DNA of 64,000 bases from Halalkaliarchaeum sp. AArc-CO (GTDB taxonomy: Archaea > Halobacteriota > Halobacteria > Halobacteriales > Haloferacaceae), in the NCBI RefSeq assembly GCF_024972735.1, contig NZ_CP087723.1, positions 310,001-374,000 of the forward strand, read 5' to 3'. A program made the position numbers and the translations under genes. Of the stretch, positions 17,300-25,767 are shown piece by piece. Positions within the stretch are counted from its first letter, which is position 1. Each line of letters begins with the position of its first letter. Below the pieces are notes generated by a model, which saw nothing but the letters and a program-made list of their open reading frames with translations, searched no databases and had not been told where the DNA came from.

Positions 17300-17521
17300 C
17301 TATTCGAGGCCGTAGTCGGCCAGGCTGTGGTAATGCTTCCAGTAGCCGGTCACCGACTCGGTGTCGAAGGTTAGCTGCCCGTCCGACAGTTCGAGGGTGA
17401 CCTGGCTGCCGTCGAACGTCGTGTCGTGGATGTGCAGCTCGAGCGGGATCTCGAACTCCTCGACGTTGACCATCAGTTCGCCGCTCTCTTCGATCTTCGA
17501 CTGGAGTGTTTCCGGATCCAT
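17300..17521 (-). CDS. Small conserved haloarchaeal protein
   Basis: This 73-residue acidic protein begins MDPETLQSKIEESGELMV. The repeated pattern of alternating hydrophobic and charged residues suggests a small beta protein. No known motif is visible. It lies between the 110-aa cysteine protein and the asd/rfcC unit, all on the minus strand but with ~70-80 bp gaps. Upstream, on the minus strand, a CTTTATCTTAC stretch about 35 nt before the ATG may be its promoter. Confidence 0.65.
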   Translation of the reverse strand: MDPETLQSKIEESGELMVNVEEFEIPLELHIHDTTFDGSQVTLELSDGQLTFDTESVTGYWKHYHSLADYGLE

Positions 17522-17590
17522 AGGCGGTACATTCGATTCCGAACGGCTGTAAGATAAAGCTTTGTCGGCTTCTCAAGCGATGAAGCCGAC

Positions 17591-18217
17591 TTATAAAGGC
17601 ACCGACGCCGGCTCCGGTGCGATCACGGTCTCGCCGGCGCGAACCCGATCCCCCGTTCGAACCCGGATGTCCTCGCGATCGACGTCCGGCGGAAGCAACA
17701 CGTCCGCACGCGAGCCGAACGAGACGTGGCCGACGCGCTCGCCCCGACGAAGCGGCTCGCCCGGCTCGACGTACGGGTGGATTCGCCGGGCGAACGCGCC
17801 CGCAATGAGGCTCGCCTCGTAGCGCCCGCAGTCGACGTCGACGCGCTCGTTGCGGTCGGAATCCTTCGAAAACGCGGGACGGTGTGCGCCGCCTCGGTGG
17901 TCGACGGTCTCGACGACGCCGTCCGCTGGCGCCCGGCAGACGTGGACGTCGGTGACGTTGAGGAACACCCCCACCCGAACCCGGTCGCCCTCGGTCCGGA
18001 GCACCGACACACGTCCGTCTGCCGGCGCCACGAACCCGCTCTCCGGCGGTGTCCGGGATGGATCGCGGTGGAACCACAGTACAGCGACGCCCCCCGCGAG
18101 TCCCGCAACTGCGAGCAACGGCGCGACCGGGAGCAGAAAGCCCACCGCAAAAAGCGGGGCGGCGTATCGCCACGCGCCGGGCGCGAGAGCCACGCGGGGA
18201 AGCTGTCCGAACGGCAT
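17591..18217 (-). CDS. asd: Archaetidylserine decarboxylase proenzyme
   Basis: This phosphatidylserine-decarboxylase family enzyme is expected to convert archaetidylserine to archaetidylethanolamine at the membrane. The 208-residue proenzyme has two hydrophobic N-terminal helices (~18-48), a conserved PADG at ~65-68, H92 in NVTDVHVCR, and the self-cleavage site FGS at ~167-169, where the serine becomes the pyruvoyl group of the alpha subunit. The ATG at 18217 lies two bases after the rfcC stop, so translation is probably coupled. A longer in-frame start within rfcC was rejected because the hydrophobic helices and family similarity begin at MPFGQL. Confidence 0.92.
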   Translation of the reverse strand: MPFGQLPRVALAPGAWRYAAPLFAVGFLLPVAPLLAVAGLAGGVAVLWFHRDPSRTPPESGFVAPADGRVSVLRTEGDRVRVGVFLNVTDVHVCRAPADGVVETVDHRGGAHRPAFSKDSDRNERVDVDCGRYEASLIAGAFARRIHPYVEPGEPLRRGERVGHVSFGSRADVLLPPDVDREDIRVRTGDRVRAGETVIAPEPASVPL

Positions 18218-18219
18218 TT

Positions 18220-19266
18220 TCACCCCTCGCCGTTGCCGATCGGCGGCGGATCCAGCGTCTCCCGGCCCTGCCCCCACGCCGCGAGCAGGTGGGTGAGATG
18301 CACCAGGTCGTCGGTCCCCGCGGCGAGGTCGCGGTCCGCGTCGCCGGCGAGTCGGTGGAGTCGGGCCAGTTCCCTGCCGCTGTAGTTCGACCCCGCCCTG
18401 GCGACGCCCAACAGTTCCCGGAGCAGTTCCTGCCCGCCGTAGCCTTCATCGAGCAGGTCGTCGAGTTCGGATCTGGCGGTCGAGAGGTCTCCCTCCTTCG
18501 CGGCAGACAGCGCCCCCCGGATCGCCTCGTCGTCGCCGACCTCCCCGAGCGTCTCGTAGGCGGCGGTCATCGTCACTTCCTCCTGTCCCACGGCGGTCGC
18601 CTGTGCGCTCAACACCGCCCGCCGGAGGTTCCCGCCGGCGGCGCTCGCGACGAACTCCAGGCCGTCGTCGTCGTACGGCACCTCCTCGGCCTCGCAGATC
18701 CGGGCGAGCACCGCCATCGTCTCCTCGGCCGTCGGCGCCCGAAGTCGGACCGGGAAACACCGCGACCGGATCGGCGGGATCAGCTTCGTGGGCTGGCGGG
18801 TGGTGATGACGAACTGTGTCGTTCGGTGGTGCTTTTCCATCACCCGGCGAAGCGCCTGCTGGAAGTCTTCGCGGATCTCTTCTGCGTTGTCCAGCGAGAC
18901 CGTCTTGAACGACCCCGACACCGGCGCGTAGCCCGCCGACTCCTTGAGCACGTGGTTTATCATGTCCCGTTTCGCCATCCGGGACCGCCCCGCGAGGAAG
19001 GAGGCGAACCGCGGGTCCTCGCGGATCTCTTTTTTGCTCCGGGAGAAGAAGTCCGCGACGTTGATCTCGATCAGGTCGGCGTCCGGGTCCTCGTGTGTGC
19101 GCCGAGCCAGCGCCCGCACCGCTGCCGTCTTCCCGACCCCGCGTGGTCCCTGGACGATCAGGTTCATCGGCTCGTCGACCGCTCGAAGGAGCTTCTCGCG
19201 GGCCTCACTCTGGGGGAGTTCCTCGAGCGTCGGCGCGTGCCGTTCGGTCCACAGCGGGCCGTCCAT
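18220..19266 (-). CDS. rfcC: Replication factor C small subunit 2-like ATPase
   Basis: This is a 348-residue AAA+ clamp-loader subunit related to RFC small subunits, which load the PCNA sliding clamp. It has Walker A GPRGVGKT at 40-47 and the SRC box at 168-170 (PPIRSRCF). The Walker B region reads VSLDNAEEI instead of the usual L(D/E)EAD, so the catalytic glutamate is displaced or absent. This subunit may bind but not hydrolyse ATP, as in the diverged RFC subunits known in archaea with several small subunits. The C-terminal collar helices look complete. It forms a two-gene unit with asd. Confidence 0.88.
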   Translation of the reverse strand: MDGPLWTERHAPTLEELPQSEAREKLLRAVDEPMNLIVQGPRGVGKTAAVRALARRTHEDPDADLIEINVADFFSRSKKEIREDPRFASFLAGRSRMAKRDMINHVLKESAGYAPVSGSFKTVSLDNAEEIREDFQQALRRVMEKHHRTTQFVITTRQPTKLIPPIRSRCFPVRLRAPTAEETMAVLARICEAEEVPYDDDGLEFVASAAGGNLRRAVLSAQATAVGQEEVTMTAAYETLGEVGDDEAIRGALSAAKEGDLSTARSELDDLLDEGYGGQELLRELLGVARAGSNYSGRELARLHRLAGDADRDLAAGTDDLVHLTHLLAAWGQGRETLDPPPIGNGEG

Positions 19267-19394
19267 CGAGTCGGGTTTGCCGACCGACGGATATCAATCG
19301 GTCGGTCCGGTTTTCGGCTGCTTGGAACCCGACCCCGCGTTGCGCGATCGATCGCGTTTCCGGTTTGCACTGTCGTGGGACAATTTATCCACAT

Positions 19395-19440
19395 TATTGT
19401 TAATTTATCATAATCGTTAAGTTACTTGCTGCAGGAGGGC
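19395..19440 (+). promoter_or_regulatory. AT-rich promoter and ribosome binding site of the sugar ABC operon
   Basis: An unusually AT-rich block (ATTATTGTTAATTTATCATA) about 45-60 nt before the ATG at 19454 probably holds the TATA and BRE elements. GGAGGG lies at ~19434-19439, ~15 nt before the ATG. Unlike the leaderless promoters nearby, this suggests a leadered mRNA. GTTAA occurs twice, but I cannot name a regulator. Confidence 0.5.
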
Positions 19441-19453
19441 TAACTGGTTACGC

Positions 19454-20824
19454 ATGACACGAGAAACAGAGACCGAAGACGAGCGGCACGTTTCAAGACG
19501 GCGGTACATCGCGCTGACCGGGGCGGTCGGCGTCGCGGGCGTCGCCGGCTGTGCCGGGGACGATCCCGAGGAGGACCTCGACCTCGACGAGAACGGCGAG
19601 GACGAGGATGACGACGAGGACGACGCGGAAACGGAGCCGGAACCGGCAGAAGAGGGTGATCTGGAGATCGTCCACTGGTGGACTGCCGGCGGCGAGGAGG
19701 AGGCGTACAATGCGCTCTTGGACGGGTTCCGCGAGCAGCATCCCGACGTCGAGATCGTCGACAACCCCGCACCGGGCGGCGCGGGGTCGGCGATCGACGC
19801 GGTGATCCAGAACCGCGTCCTCGACGGCAACCCGCCGAGTACGTTCCAGATCTGGCCGGGACAGGCGCTTACGCCGTATACGGACGCCGACCTGCTCGAG
19901 GACATCGGGGACACCGTCTGGAGCGACGAGATGCGCGATGCGTACCTGGACGACATCGTCGACCTCTCGCGGCCTGACGGCGACCTGGTTGCGGTCCCGA
20001 TCAACATCCATCGGATGAACAACCTGTTTTACAACGTCGACGTGATCGAGGACGCCGGCGTCGACCCGGCCGCCATCGAGGATCCGGACGAGCTCCTCGA
20101 CGTCCTCGGGACGGTCGCCGACGAGACCGGCGTCGCCGCGCTGGCTCACCAGACGCAGTCGCCGTGGTCGTCGCTGCAGCTGTGGGAGGATGTTTTCCTG
20201 GGACAACACGGCGTCGACGCGTACACCTCGTTCGTCGACGGCGACGTCGACGCGCTCGAAGACGAGATCCGGGAGTCGCTGTCGCTTTTGGCCGACTACG
20301 CCGATTACTACCCCGAGGACGCCGGCTCTATCTCCTGGGACCAGGGGAACAGTCAGCTCATCGCCGGCGACGCGGCGTTCATCCACCAGGGTGACTGGGC
20401 GGCCGGACAGTACCGCGCAGAGGACGGCTTCGAGTTCGGCGACAGCTGGGATATGGTGCCGTTCCCGGGGACGGATGGCGTGTACCACTCCGTAATCGAC
20501 TCGTTCGTCTTCCCGACGAACAACCCCTCGCCCGACGCGACCGAGCAGTTCCTCCAGTACGCCGGCAGCGTCGACGCCCAGGAGCGATTCAATCCGATCA
20601 AGGGGTCGATCCCGCCGCGCACCGACGTGCCGACGGACGATCTCGGACCGTTCCTCACCAGGCAGTTCGAGGACTTCGGCGAGTCGACGGCCCAGCCGCC
20701 GACGATCGCCCACGGGACGGCGGCTCCGCCGGCGGTTCACTCCGAACTCGAGGAGGCGTTCGCCAACTTCAACGAGAACCTCGACGTCGATCAGGCGTTC
20801 GACGCGATCAGCAACGCCTTCTGA
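19454..20824 (+). CDS. Sugar ABC transporter substrate-binding lipoprotein (CUT1 type)
   Basis: This 456-residue extracellular solute-binding protein is anchored by a lipid. Residues 14-17 form a twin-arginine motif (SRRRYIAL), and the lipobox cysteine is C33 (GVAGCAG), so it is exported folded by Tat and lipidated. A strongly acidic tether follows (~37-62). The mature part opens LEIVHWWTAGGEEEAYNALL, typical of family 1 binding proteins for sugars and oligosaccharides. It is the first gene of a four-gene transporter with both permeases and the ATPase downstream. The family includes haloarchaeal glucose transporters, but the substrate is not set by sequence alone. Confidence 0.92.
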   Translation: MTRETETEDERHVSRRRYIALTGAVGVAGVAGCAGDDPEEDLDLDENGEDEDDDEDDAETEPEPAEEGDLEIVHWWTAGGEEEAYNALLDGFREQHPDVEIVDNPAPGGAGSAIDAVIQNRVLDGNPPSTFQIWPGQALTPYTDADLLEDIGDTVWSDEMRDAYLDDIVDLSRPDGDLVAVPINIHRMNNLFYNVDVIEDAGVDPAAIEDPDELLDVLGTVADETGVAALAHQTQSPWSSLQLWEDVFLGQHGVDAYTSFVDGDVDALEDEIRESLSLLADYADYYPEDAGSISWDQGNSQLIAGDAAFIHQGDWAAGQYRAEDGFEFGDSWDMVPFPGTDGVYHSVIDSFVFPTNNPSPDATEQFLQYAGSVDAQERFNPIKGSIPPRTDVPTDDLGPFLTRQFEDFGESTAQPPTIAHGTAAPPAVHSELEEAFANFNENLDVDQAFDAISNAF

Positions 20825-20830
20825 CGCCCC

Positions 20831-21892
20831 ATGGTGGGGCGGGTTTTGCGCCGGGCCGGCGCGGGAGATGACGACGTAGCGGGGGAGAGCACAGCGGAGA
20901 ACGTCGCCGAAAGCGACGATAGCGTCGCCGCCAGCGACCGCTGTCTCCGGACCGACGGCGGCGTCGAACCGGCACACGGCGCCGGGACACCGGAGACGAG
21001 CCTCATCGATCGACTTCGCCGGAGCGAGTTCGTCGAGTCGCTTCCGTTTTGGGGCCCGCCGGGGCTGCTCGTGTTGATCTTCGTGTACGGCGCGGTGGCG
21101 TGGAACTTCGTCATCTCGCTGACGGGGTGGGAGGGACTCAGACAGCCGACGTACGACGAGTTCACCCTCGAGATGTATCGGACCCTGCTCACGGACGCGT
21201 CCTTTATCGCCGCGTTCCGGAACACGCTCGTGTTGCTCGTCGTGTTCACGGTGTTGTCGCTCGCGCTCGGCCTGGTGCTTGCGATCCTCGTGGATCGAGA
21301 CATCCGGTTTGAAAACACCTTCAGGACGATCTACCTGCTCCCGATGAGCCTGTCGTTCGTGGTCACGGCGATCTTCTGGTCGTGGCTGTACAACCCGCGG
21401 ATCGGGCTGATAAACGAGGCGTTGCGGGCGGTGCATCTCGACTTCCTCGCGCAGGCGTGGCTCGCGGATCCGCGATTCAAGCTCGCGGCGATCATCTTCG
21501 CGTTGATGTGGCAGTTCTCGGGCTACTGCATGGTGGTGTATCTCGCCGGCCTGCGCGCGATCCCGACCGACCAGTACGAGGCCGCCCGGATCGACGGTGC
21601 CAGCACGATCAGACTCTACTGGCGGGTGATCGTTCCGCAACTGCGGGCCTCGACGATGTCGGCAGCGGTTGTGCTGATGGTGTTCGCGCTCAAGGCGTTC
21701 GACTTCCTGTTCGTCCTGTTCGGGGTCAACCCCGGCCGTTCGGCGGACATCCTCGCGGTCATGATGTATCGGGTCGCGTTCGACCGACTCCAGTGGGCCT
21801 ACGGTGCGGCGGTCGCGATGGTCCTGTTTGTGATGGCGCTGGGCGTCATCGGACCGTACCTCTACCTCCAGTACAGGCGGGGTGAACTATGA
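20831..21892 (+). CDS. Sugar ABC transporter permease 1 (MalF type)
   Basis: This is a 353-residue inner-membrane permease. An acidic cytoplasmic lead of ~60 residues precedes six hydrophobic helices. The EAA loop that contacts the ATPase starts at ~250 (EAARIDGASTIRLYWRVIVP). It begins six bases after the binding-protein stop and ends in a 4-bp ATGA overlap with the second permease. The long hydrophilic N-terminus could be trimmed if translation starts later, but no better start is evident. Confidence 0.92.
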   Translation: MVGRVLRRAGAGDDDVAGESTAENVAESDDSVAASDRCLRTDGGVEPAHGAGTPETSLIDRLRRSEFVESLPFWGPPGLLVLIFVYGAVAWNFVISLTGWEGLRQPTYDEFTLEMYRTLLTDASFIAAFRNTLVLLVVFTVLSLALGLVLAILVDRDIRFENTFRTIYLLPMSLSFVVTAIFWSWLYNPRIGLINEALRAVHLDFLAQAWLADPRFKLAAIIFALMWQFSGYCMVVYLAGLRAIPTDQYEAARIDGASTIRLYWRVIVPQLRASTMSAAVVLMVFALKAFDFLFVLFGVNPGRSADILAVMMYRVAFDRLQWAYGAAVAMVLFVMALGVIGPYLYLQYRRGEL

Positions 21893-22782
21893 GCGAGGAC
21901 CGTTCTGACGACAGCTTCTTCGGTGGACTCGGTGCGATCGACCGGAGCCGGATCGGCCTGTACGCGGTGTTGCTCGCGATGGTGGCGTTCTACCTCGCGC
22001 CACTGGAGTCCGGACTGGTGACGGCCTTCAAGACTCAGACGGGTTTCACGCAGACGACCCCGTTCGCGCCGCCGCCGCCCGGGGAGTTTACGACCGCCGC
22101 CTGGCAGGTGGCGTTCGACCGGCTGCGCGAGGGGCTCGTAAACAGCCTGCTGATGGCGGTGCCGGCGACGGTACTGTCTGCGCTTCTGGGCTCGCTTGCG
22201 GCGTACGGCCTCACCAACCTGAGCTGGCGGGGACAGCTCGGCGTACTGGTGCTGTTCGTTTCGGGGGTGTTCCTGCCGTACCAGTCGGTGCTGGTGCCGC
22301 TGACGCAGTTCTGGTCGTTCGTCGACCTCGCCGGTCGGATCCCGCTTGCGGTCGTCGACGACTACGATGGACTCATCCACCTGAGCATTACCCACGCTGC
22401 ATACGGCGTGCCGATCTGTACGGTCCTGTTCCGGTCGTACTACGCGACGATCGACGACGAGATGCTGGAGGCGGCCCGGCTGGACGGCGCCTCCGCCGCG
22501 ACGATCTACCGTCGGATCATTCTCCCGCTTTCGGTGCCGATCTTTGCGGTCACGCTGATCTATCAGTTCACGCAGATCTGGAACGACCTGCTGTTCGCGC
22601 TGGTGCTGATCTCGGATCCGGGCAACAATGTCGTGACGGTCGCGCTCAACCAGCTCCAGGGGTCGTTCGTCCAGCAGTACAACCTCCAGATGGCGGGGGC
22701 GTTTATCGCGGCACTGCCGACGCTCGTAGTGTACGTCCTCTTCGGCGAACAGTTCGCGAAAGGCGTTGCGGGGGAGACATAA
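21889..22782 (+). CDS. Sugar ABC transporter permease 2 (MalG type)
   Basis: This 297-residue permease pairs with the upstream one to form the translocation channel. Six helices are visible. The EAA loop lies at ~194 (EAARLDGASAATIYRRIILP), and the protein ends with the short hydrophilic tail usual for MalG-type subunits. Its ATG overlaps the preceding stop by four bases, showing translational coupling, and the ATPase gene begins three bases after its stop. Confidence 0.93.
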   Translation: MSEDRSDDSFFGGLGAIDRSRIGLYAVLLAMVAFYLAPLESGLVTAFKTQTGFTQTTPFAPPPPGEFTTAAWQVAFDRLREGLVNSLLMAVPATVLSALLGSLAAYGLTNLSWRGQLGVLVLFVSGVFLPYQSVLVPLTQFWSFVDLAGRIPLAVVDDYDGLIHLSITHAAYGVPICTVLFRSYYATIDDEMLEAARLDGASAATIYRRIILPLSVPIFAVTLIYQFTQIWNDLLFALVLISDPGNNVVTVALNQLQGSFVQQYNLQMAGAFIAALPTLVVYVLFGEQFAKGVAGET

Positions 22783-22785
22783 CTC

Positions 22786-23985
22786 ATGGCACAACTCGAA
22801 CTGGATGCGGTGACGAAGGTGTTCGGCGACGGCGACGAATCCGTCGTCGCCGTCGAAGACGTATCGGTCGACATCGCGGACGGGGAGTTCCTCGTCCTCG
22901 TTGGGCCGTCCGGCTGCGGGAAATCGACCACGCTCCGGATGGTCGCCGGGCTCGAGACGGTGACTGACGGCGAGATCCGGCTCGACGGGAGACGGATCAA
23001 CGAGCGTCCTCCCGCAGAACGCGACATCGCGATGGTGTTCCAGTCGTACGCGCTGTACCCCCACATGACCGTTCGGGGGAACATGCGGTTCGGCCTTGAG
23101 GAGTCGACGGATCTCTCCGACGAGGAGATGGATCGGCGCGTCGAAGAGACCGCCGAACTGCTCGACATCCCGGAGCTGCTCGACCGCAAGCCGGGCGCTC
23201 TGTCGGGGGGACAGCAGCAACGCGTCGCGCTCGGGCGGGCGATCGTCCGCGACCCGGCGGTGTTTTTGATGGACGAGCCGCTGTCGAACCTCGACGCCAA
23301 GCTCCGCTCCCAGATGCGCACGGAGCTCCAGCAGCTCCAGGCTGATCTGGGAACGACGACGGTGTACGTCACCCACGACCAGACGGAGGCGATGACGATG
23401 GGCGACCGGATCGCGATCCTCGATTCGGGTCGGCTCCAGCAGGTGGCAACGCCACTGGAGGCGTACCACCGGCCGGCGAACCGGTTCGTCGCCGGCTTCA
23501 TCGGCGAGCCGTCGATGAACTTCCTCGAGACGACTGTGGAGTCGGGGACGCTCGCCGTCGGGAAACTGCGATATCCGCTGTCGGGCGAGGCGGCTGACGC
23601 GGTCGTCGATGGACAGGCGATTACGCTCGGTATCCGACCCGAGGACATCCGCATCGGCCCCGGAATCGATGCTGCCGTCGACGGGGAGGCCGGCGATCCA
23701 TCCGACGGCGAACTGGAGACGCCGACCGGCGTCGAGCCCGACCGGTGCTTCCGCGGCACCGTCGACGTCGTCGAACCGATGGGTAACGAAAACAGCGTCC
23801 ACCTTTCGCTTGCGGACGGCCCCGAACTCACGGCTACGATCGAGGGACTCCGACGCATCGAGGCGGGATCGGCGGTTTCGATCGGGATCCCGCTGAACGC
23901 GATCCACCTCTTCGACGCCGAGTCCGGCGAGGCGGTTCACAATCGGTCGCTCGAGGACGCCGACATGGACGCCCCGAGGCTGTAG
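22786..23985 (+). CDS. Sugar ABC transporter ATP-binding protein (MalK/UgpC type)
   Basis: This is a 399-residue cytoplasmic ATPase. The nucleotide-binding domain has Walker A GPSGCGKST at 40-48, Q-loop MVFQSYALYPHMTV at ~83-96, signature LSGGQQQR at 139-146 and Walker B VFLMDEP at 159-165, with the H-loop in VTHDQTEAM. The C-terminal half (~240-399) is the TOBE/OB regulatory region of MalK-like proteins, with an acidic insertion around 290-320. It completes the operon that starts at 19454, so this locus encodes a whole importer. MalK-type ATPases can serve several permeases. Confidence 0.95.
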   Translation: MAQLELDAVTKVFGDGDESVVAVEDVSVDIADGEFLVLVGPSGCGKSTTLRMVAGLETVTDGEIRLDGRRINERPPAERDIAMVFQSYALYPHMTVRGNMRFGLEESTDLSDEEMDRRVEETAELLDIPELLDRKPGALSGGQQQRVALGRAIVRDPAVFLMDEPLSNLDAKLRSQMRTELQQLQADLGTTTVYVTHDQTEAMTMGDRIAILDSGRLQQVATPLEAYHRPANRFVAGFIGEPSMNFLETTVESGTLAVGKLRYPLSGEAADAVVDGQAITLGIRPEDIRIGPGIDAAVDGEAGDPSDGELETPTGVEPDRCFRGTVDVVEPMGNENSVHLSLADGPELTATIEGLRRIEAGSAVSIGIPLNAIHLFDAESGEAVHNRSLEDADMDAPRL

Positions 23986-24009
23986 CTTCACCGCCGACCG
24001 GTCGCCGAC

Positions 24010-24070
24010 CGTTCTCCCCACCCGGCCCGTTCTCACTACTCCGCTCGTTCTCCCCACCCGGCCCGTTCCC
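24010..24070. repeat. Local 36-bp-offset direct repeat at the end of the DUF4013-like gene
   Basis: CGTTCTCCCCACCCGGCCCGTT occurs at ~24010 and again at ~24046, an offset of 36 bp. The right copy encodes the last residues of the minus-strand membrane protein (ERAGWGER). The left copy lies just beyond its stop codon. It looks like a recent small tandem duplication that was then cut off by the TAG. Confidence 0.7.
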
Positions 24071-24707
24071 ACGCGGAGCCGGCAGCCGAACCCACCAGTG
24101 CAGCGGCGGCGACCTCGATGACGAACGCGACAAAGAAGCCGAGCGCGACCGCGTTCAGGGGGGCGTACGCCGCCGCCGCGATAGCGAGCCCGGTCGCCGC
24201 GACGACAACGGCAAACAGGTATCCCCCGTCCCGCGTGGCGGTCCCGAGCAGCCGCCGGTCGAACGCCGCGCGGATCCGACGGCGACGGGCGTACGCAGCG
24301 AGCGCCGCCGGAAGCGGATAGACGGCCGCGAGGGAGACCAGCAACACGACCGTCGAGCCGACCAGGAACAAGAGCCCGTCGGCGCTCCCCGTCGGATCGA
24401 CCTGTTCGAGCGGACCGCCGAGCGTGACGACCAGCAACGCGACGGGCACGGCCAGATACGCCAGACAGATCCCTGCGGCGACCACACCGTCCCGAAGCAG
24501 CGGACCGACGGGCCGCCAGCCGGGGCGACCTGCGTCCCGGAGTCGGGGCGCCTCGGCCGTCTCCTCGAGTACGCGGAGGAGGTATCCGGCCACCGCGAGG
24601 AACGGAACCACCGGTAGCCAGACCGCAAGCAGGTGGAGGCCGCCGCCGACGGCGACGGCGTCGAACCGACCGTCCCCCCGAAACGGATACGCGAGCGCGG
24701 TTCGCAT
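24036..24707 (-). CDS. DUF4013-like integral membrane protein
   Basis: This 223-residue protein has about six hydrophobic helices starting near residue 20. The opening (ALAYPFRGDGRFDAVAVGG) resembles the DUF4013 family common in haloarchaea, whose function is unknown. The ATG at 24707 was preferred to an upstream in-frame start at 24752 because similarity begins at MRTALAYPF. It is convergent with the sugar-transporter ATPase and divergent from rnz. A small duplication marks its 3' end. Confidence 0.78.
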   Translation of the reverse strand: MRTALAYPFRGDGRFDAVAVGGGLHLLAVWLPVVPFLAVAGYLLRVLEETAEAPRLRDAGRPGWRPVGPLLRDGVVAAGICLAYLAVPVALLVVTLGGPLEQVDPTGSADGLLFLVGSTVVLLVSLAAVYPLPAALAAYARRRRIRAAFDRRLLGTATRDGGYLFAVVVAATGLAIAAAAYAPLNAVALGFFVAFVIEVAAAALVGSAAGSAWERAGWGERAE

Positions 24708-24773
24708 CGTTCCGGGGTTCCGGCGGCGCGGAAAAGAACGCGTCGATCGCAACGGTCCGGCGGATCCGACACT

Positions 24774-24783
24774 GGTTTAAAAA
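24774..24783 (+). promoter_or_regulatory. TATA-like promoter element of rnz
   Basis: GGTTTAAAAACC lies ~25 nt before the rnz ATG at 24804. This is the spacing expected of a leaderless haloarchaeal transcript. Confidence 0.6.
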
Positions 24784-24803
24784 CCGCCGCCGGAGTCACG
24801 CCC

Positions 24804-25730
24804 ATGTCTTTCCGCGTGACGTTTCTCGGCACTGGCGGGGCCGTTCCGACGACCGAGCGGGCCCCCAGCGCCCTCGTGGTCAACCGCGAGGGCGATCGGC
24901 TGCTGTTCGACTGCGGCGAGGGGACCCAGCGGCAGATGATGCGGTTCGGGACCGGTTTTTCAGTCTCGCACGTGTTTCTCACTCACCTCCACGGCGATCA
25001 CGTTCTGGGGCTTCCCGGACTGGTCCAGACGTGGGACTTCAACGACCGGACGGAGCCGCTTTCGATCCACTGCCCGCCGAACACCCGGACTCACGTGAAG
25101 TCGCTGCTCCGGGCCGGCGGTCACGATCCCGACTTCCCGATCCGGATCAACGAAGTCTCCCCGGGAAACGTCGCGTTCCGGGCGGAAGAGTACGAGGTTC
25201 GCGTGTTCCGGACGAACCACCGCACCAGAGCACAGGGGTACGCGCTGATCGAGGACGATCGGCCGGGAAAGTTCAACCGGGAGAAGGCCGAAGAGGAGCT
25301 GGGAATCCCGCCCGGCCCGGCGTACGGCCGACTCCACGAAGGGGAAGCCGTCGAACTCGACGACGGGCGCGTCATCCACCCGGAACAGGTTGTCGGCGTG
25401 CCGCGCCCGGGCCGGCGGTTCGTCTACACCGGCGACACGCGACCCGTCGACGAGACCGTCGAGATCGCCGAAAACGCCGACCTGCTGGTACACGACGCGA
25501 CGTTTGCGTCGGAGTACGCCGATCGCGCACGCGAGACGGCCCACTCGACGGCCAGAGAGGCCGCCCGGATCGCCGACCGGGCGGGTGCAAAGCGACTCGC
25601 ACTCGTGCACATCTCCTCGCGGTACGCGGGCGACCCCTCCCCGATCGAACGGGAGGCACAGTCGATCTTCGGCGACGCGTTCGTCCCGGACGACGGAACG
25701 CGGATCGAGATCCCGTATCCCGACGCGTGA
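24804..25730 (+). CDS. rnz: Ribonuclease Z (tRNA 3'-processing endonuclease)
   Basis: RNase Z removes 3' trailers from tRNA precursors. The 308-residue metallo-beta-lactamase fold enzyme opens MSFRVTFLGTGGAVPTTERA, with the zinc site HLHGDH at 61-66 and further ligands in YTGDTRP (~213) and HISSRY (~270). The exosite insertion typical of short-form RNase Z is present around 150-190 (FNREKAEEELGIPPGPAYGRLH). The ATG at 24804 was chosen over upstream in-frame starts because it is preceded by a good TATA box and begins the conserved domain. nucS follows ~37 bp downstream. Confidence 0.95.
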   Translation: MSFRVTFLGTGGAVPTTERAPSALVVNREGDRLLFDCGEGTQRQMMRFGTGFSVSHVFLTHLHGDHVLGLPGLVQTWDFNDRTEPLSIHCPPNTRTHVKSLLRAGGHDPDFPIRINEVSPGNVAFRAEEYEVRVFRTNHRTRAQGYALIEDDRPGKFNREKAEEELGIPPGPAYGRLHEGEAVELDDGRVIHPEQVVGVPRPGRRFVYTGDTRPVDETVEIAENADLLVHDATFASEYADRARETAHSTAREAARIADRAGAKRLALVHISSRYAGDPSPIEREAQSIFGDAFVPDDGTRIEIPYPDA

Positions 25731-25767
25731 CGCACTCCTTTTGACCGGCGGCAGCATACACTGGCTC

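Noticed and set aside
19493-21640. A 715-codon minus-strand frame opposite the sugar-transporter genes
   Set aside because: It is arginine/glutamate/valine-rich, without a domain, and entirely antisense to the binding protein and the first permease.
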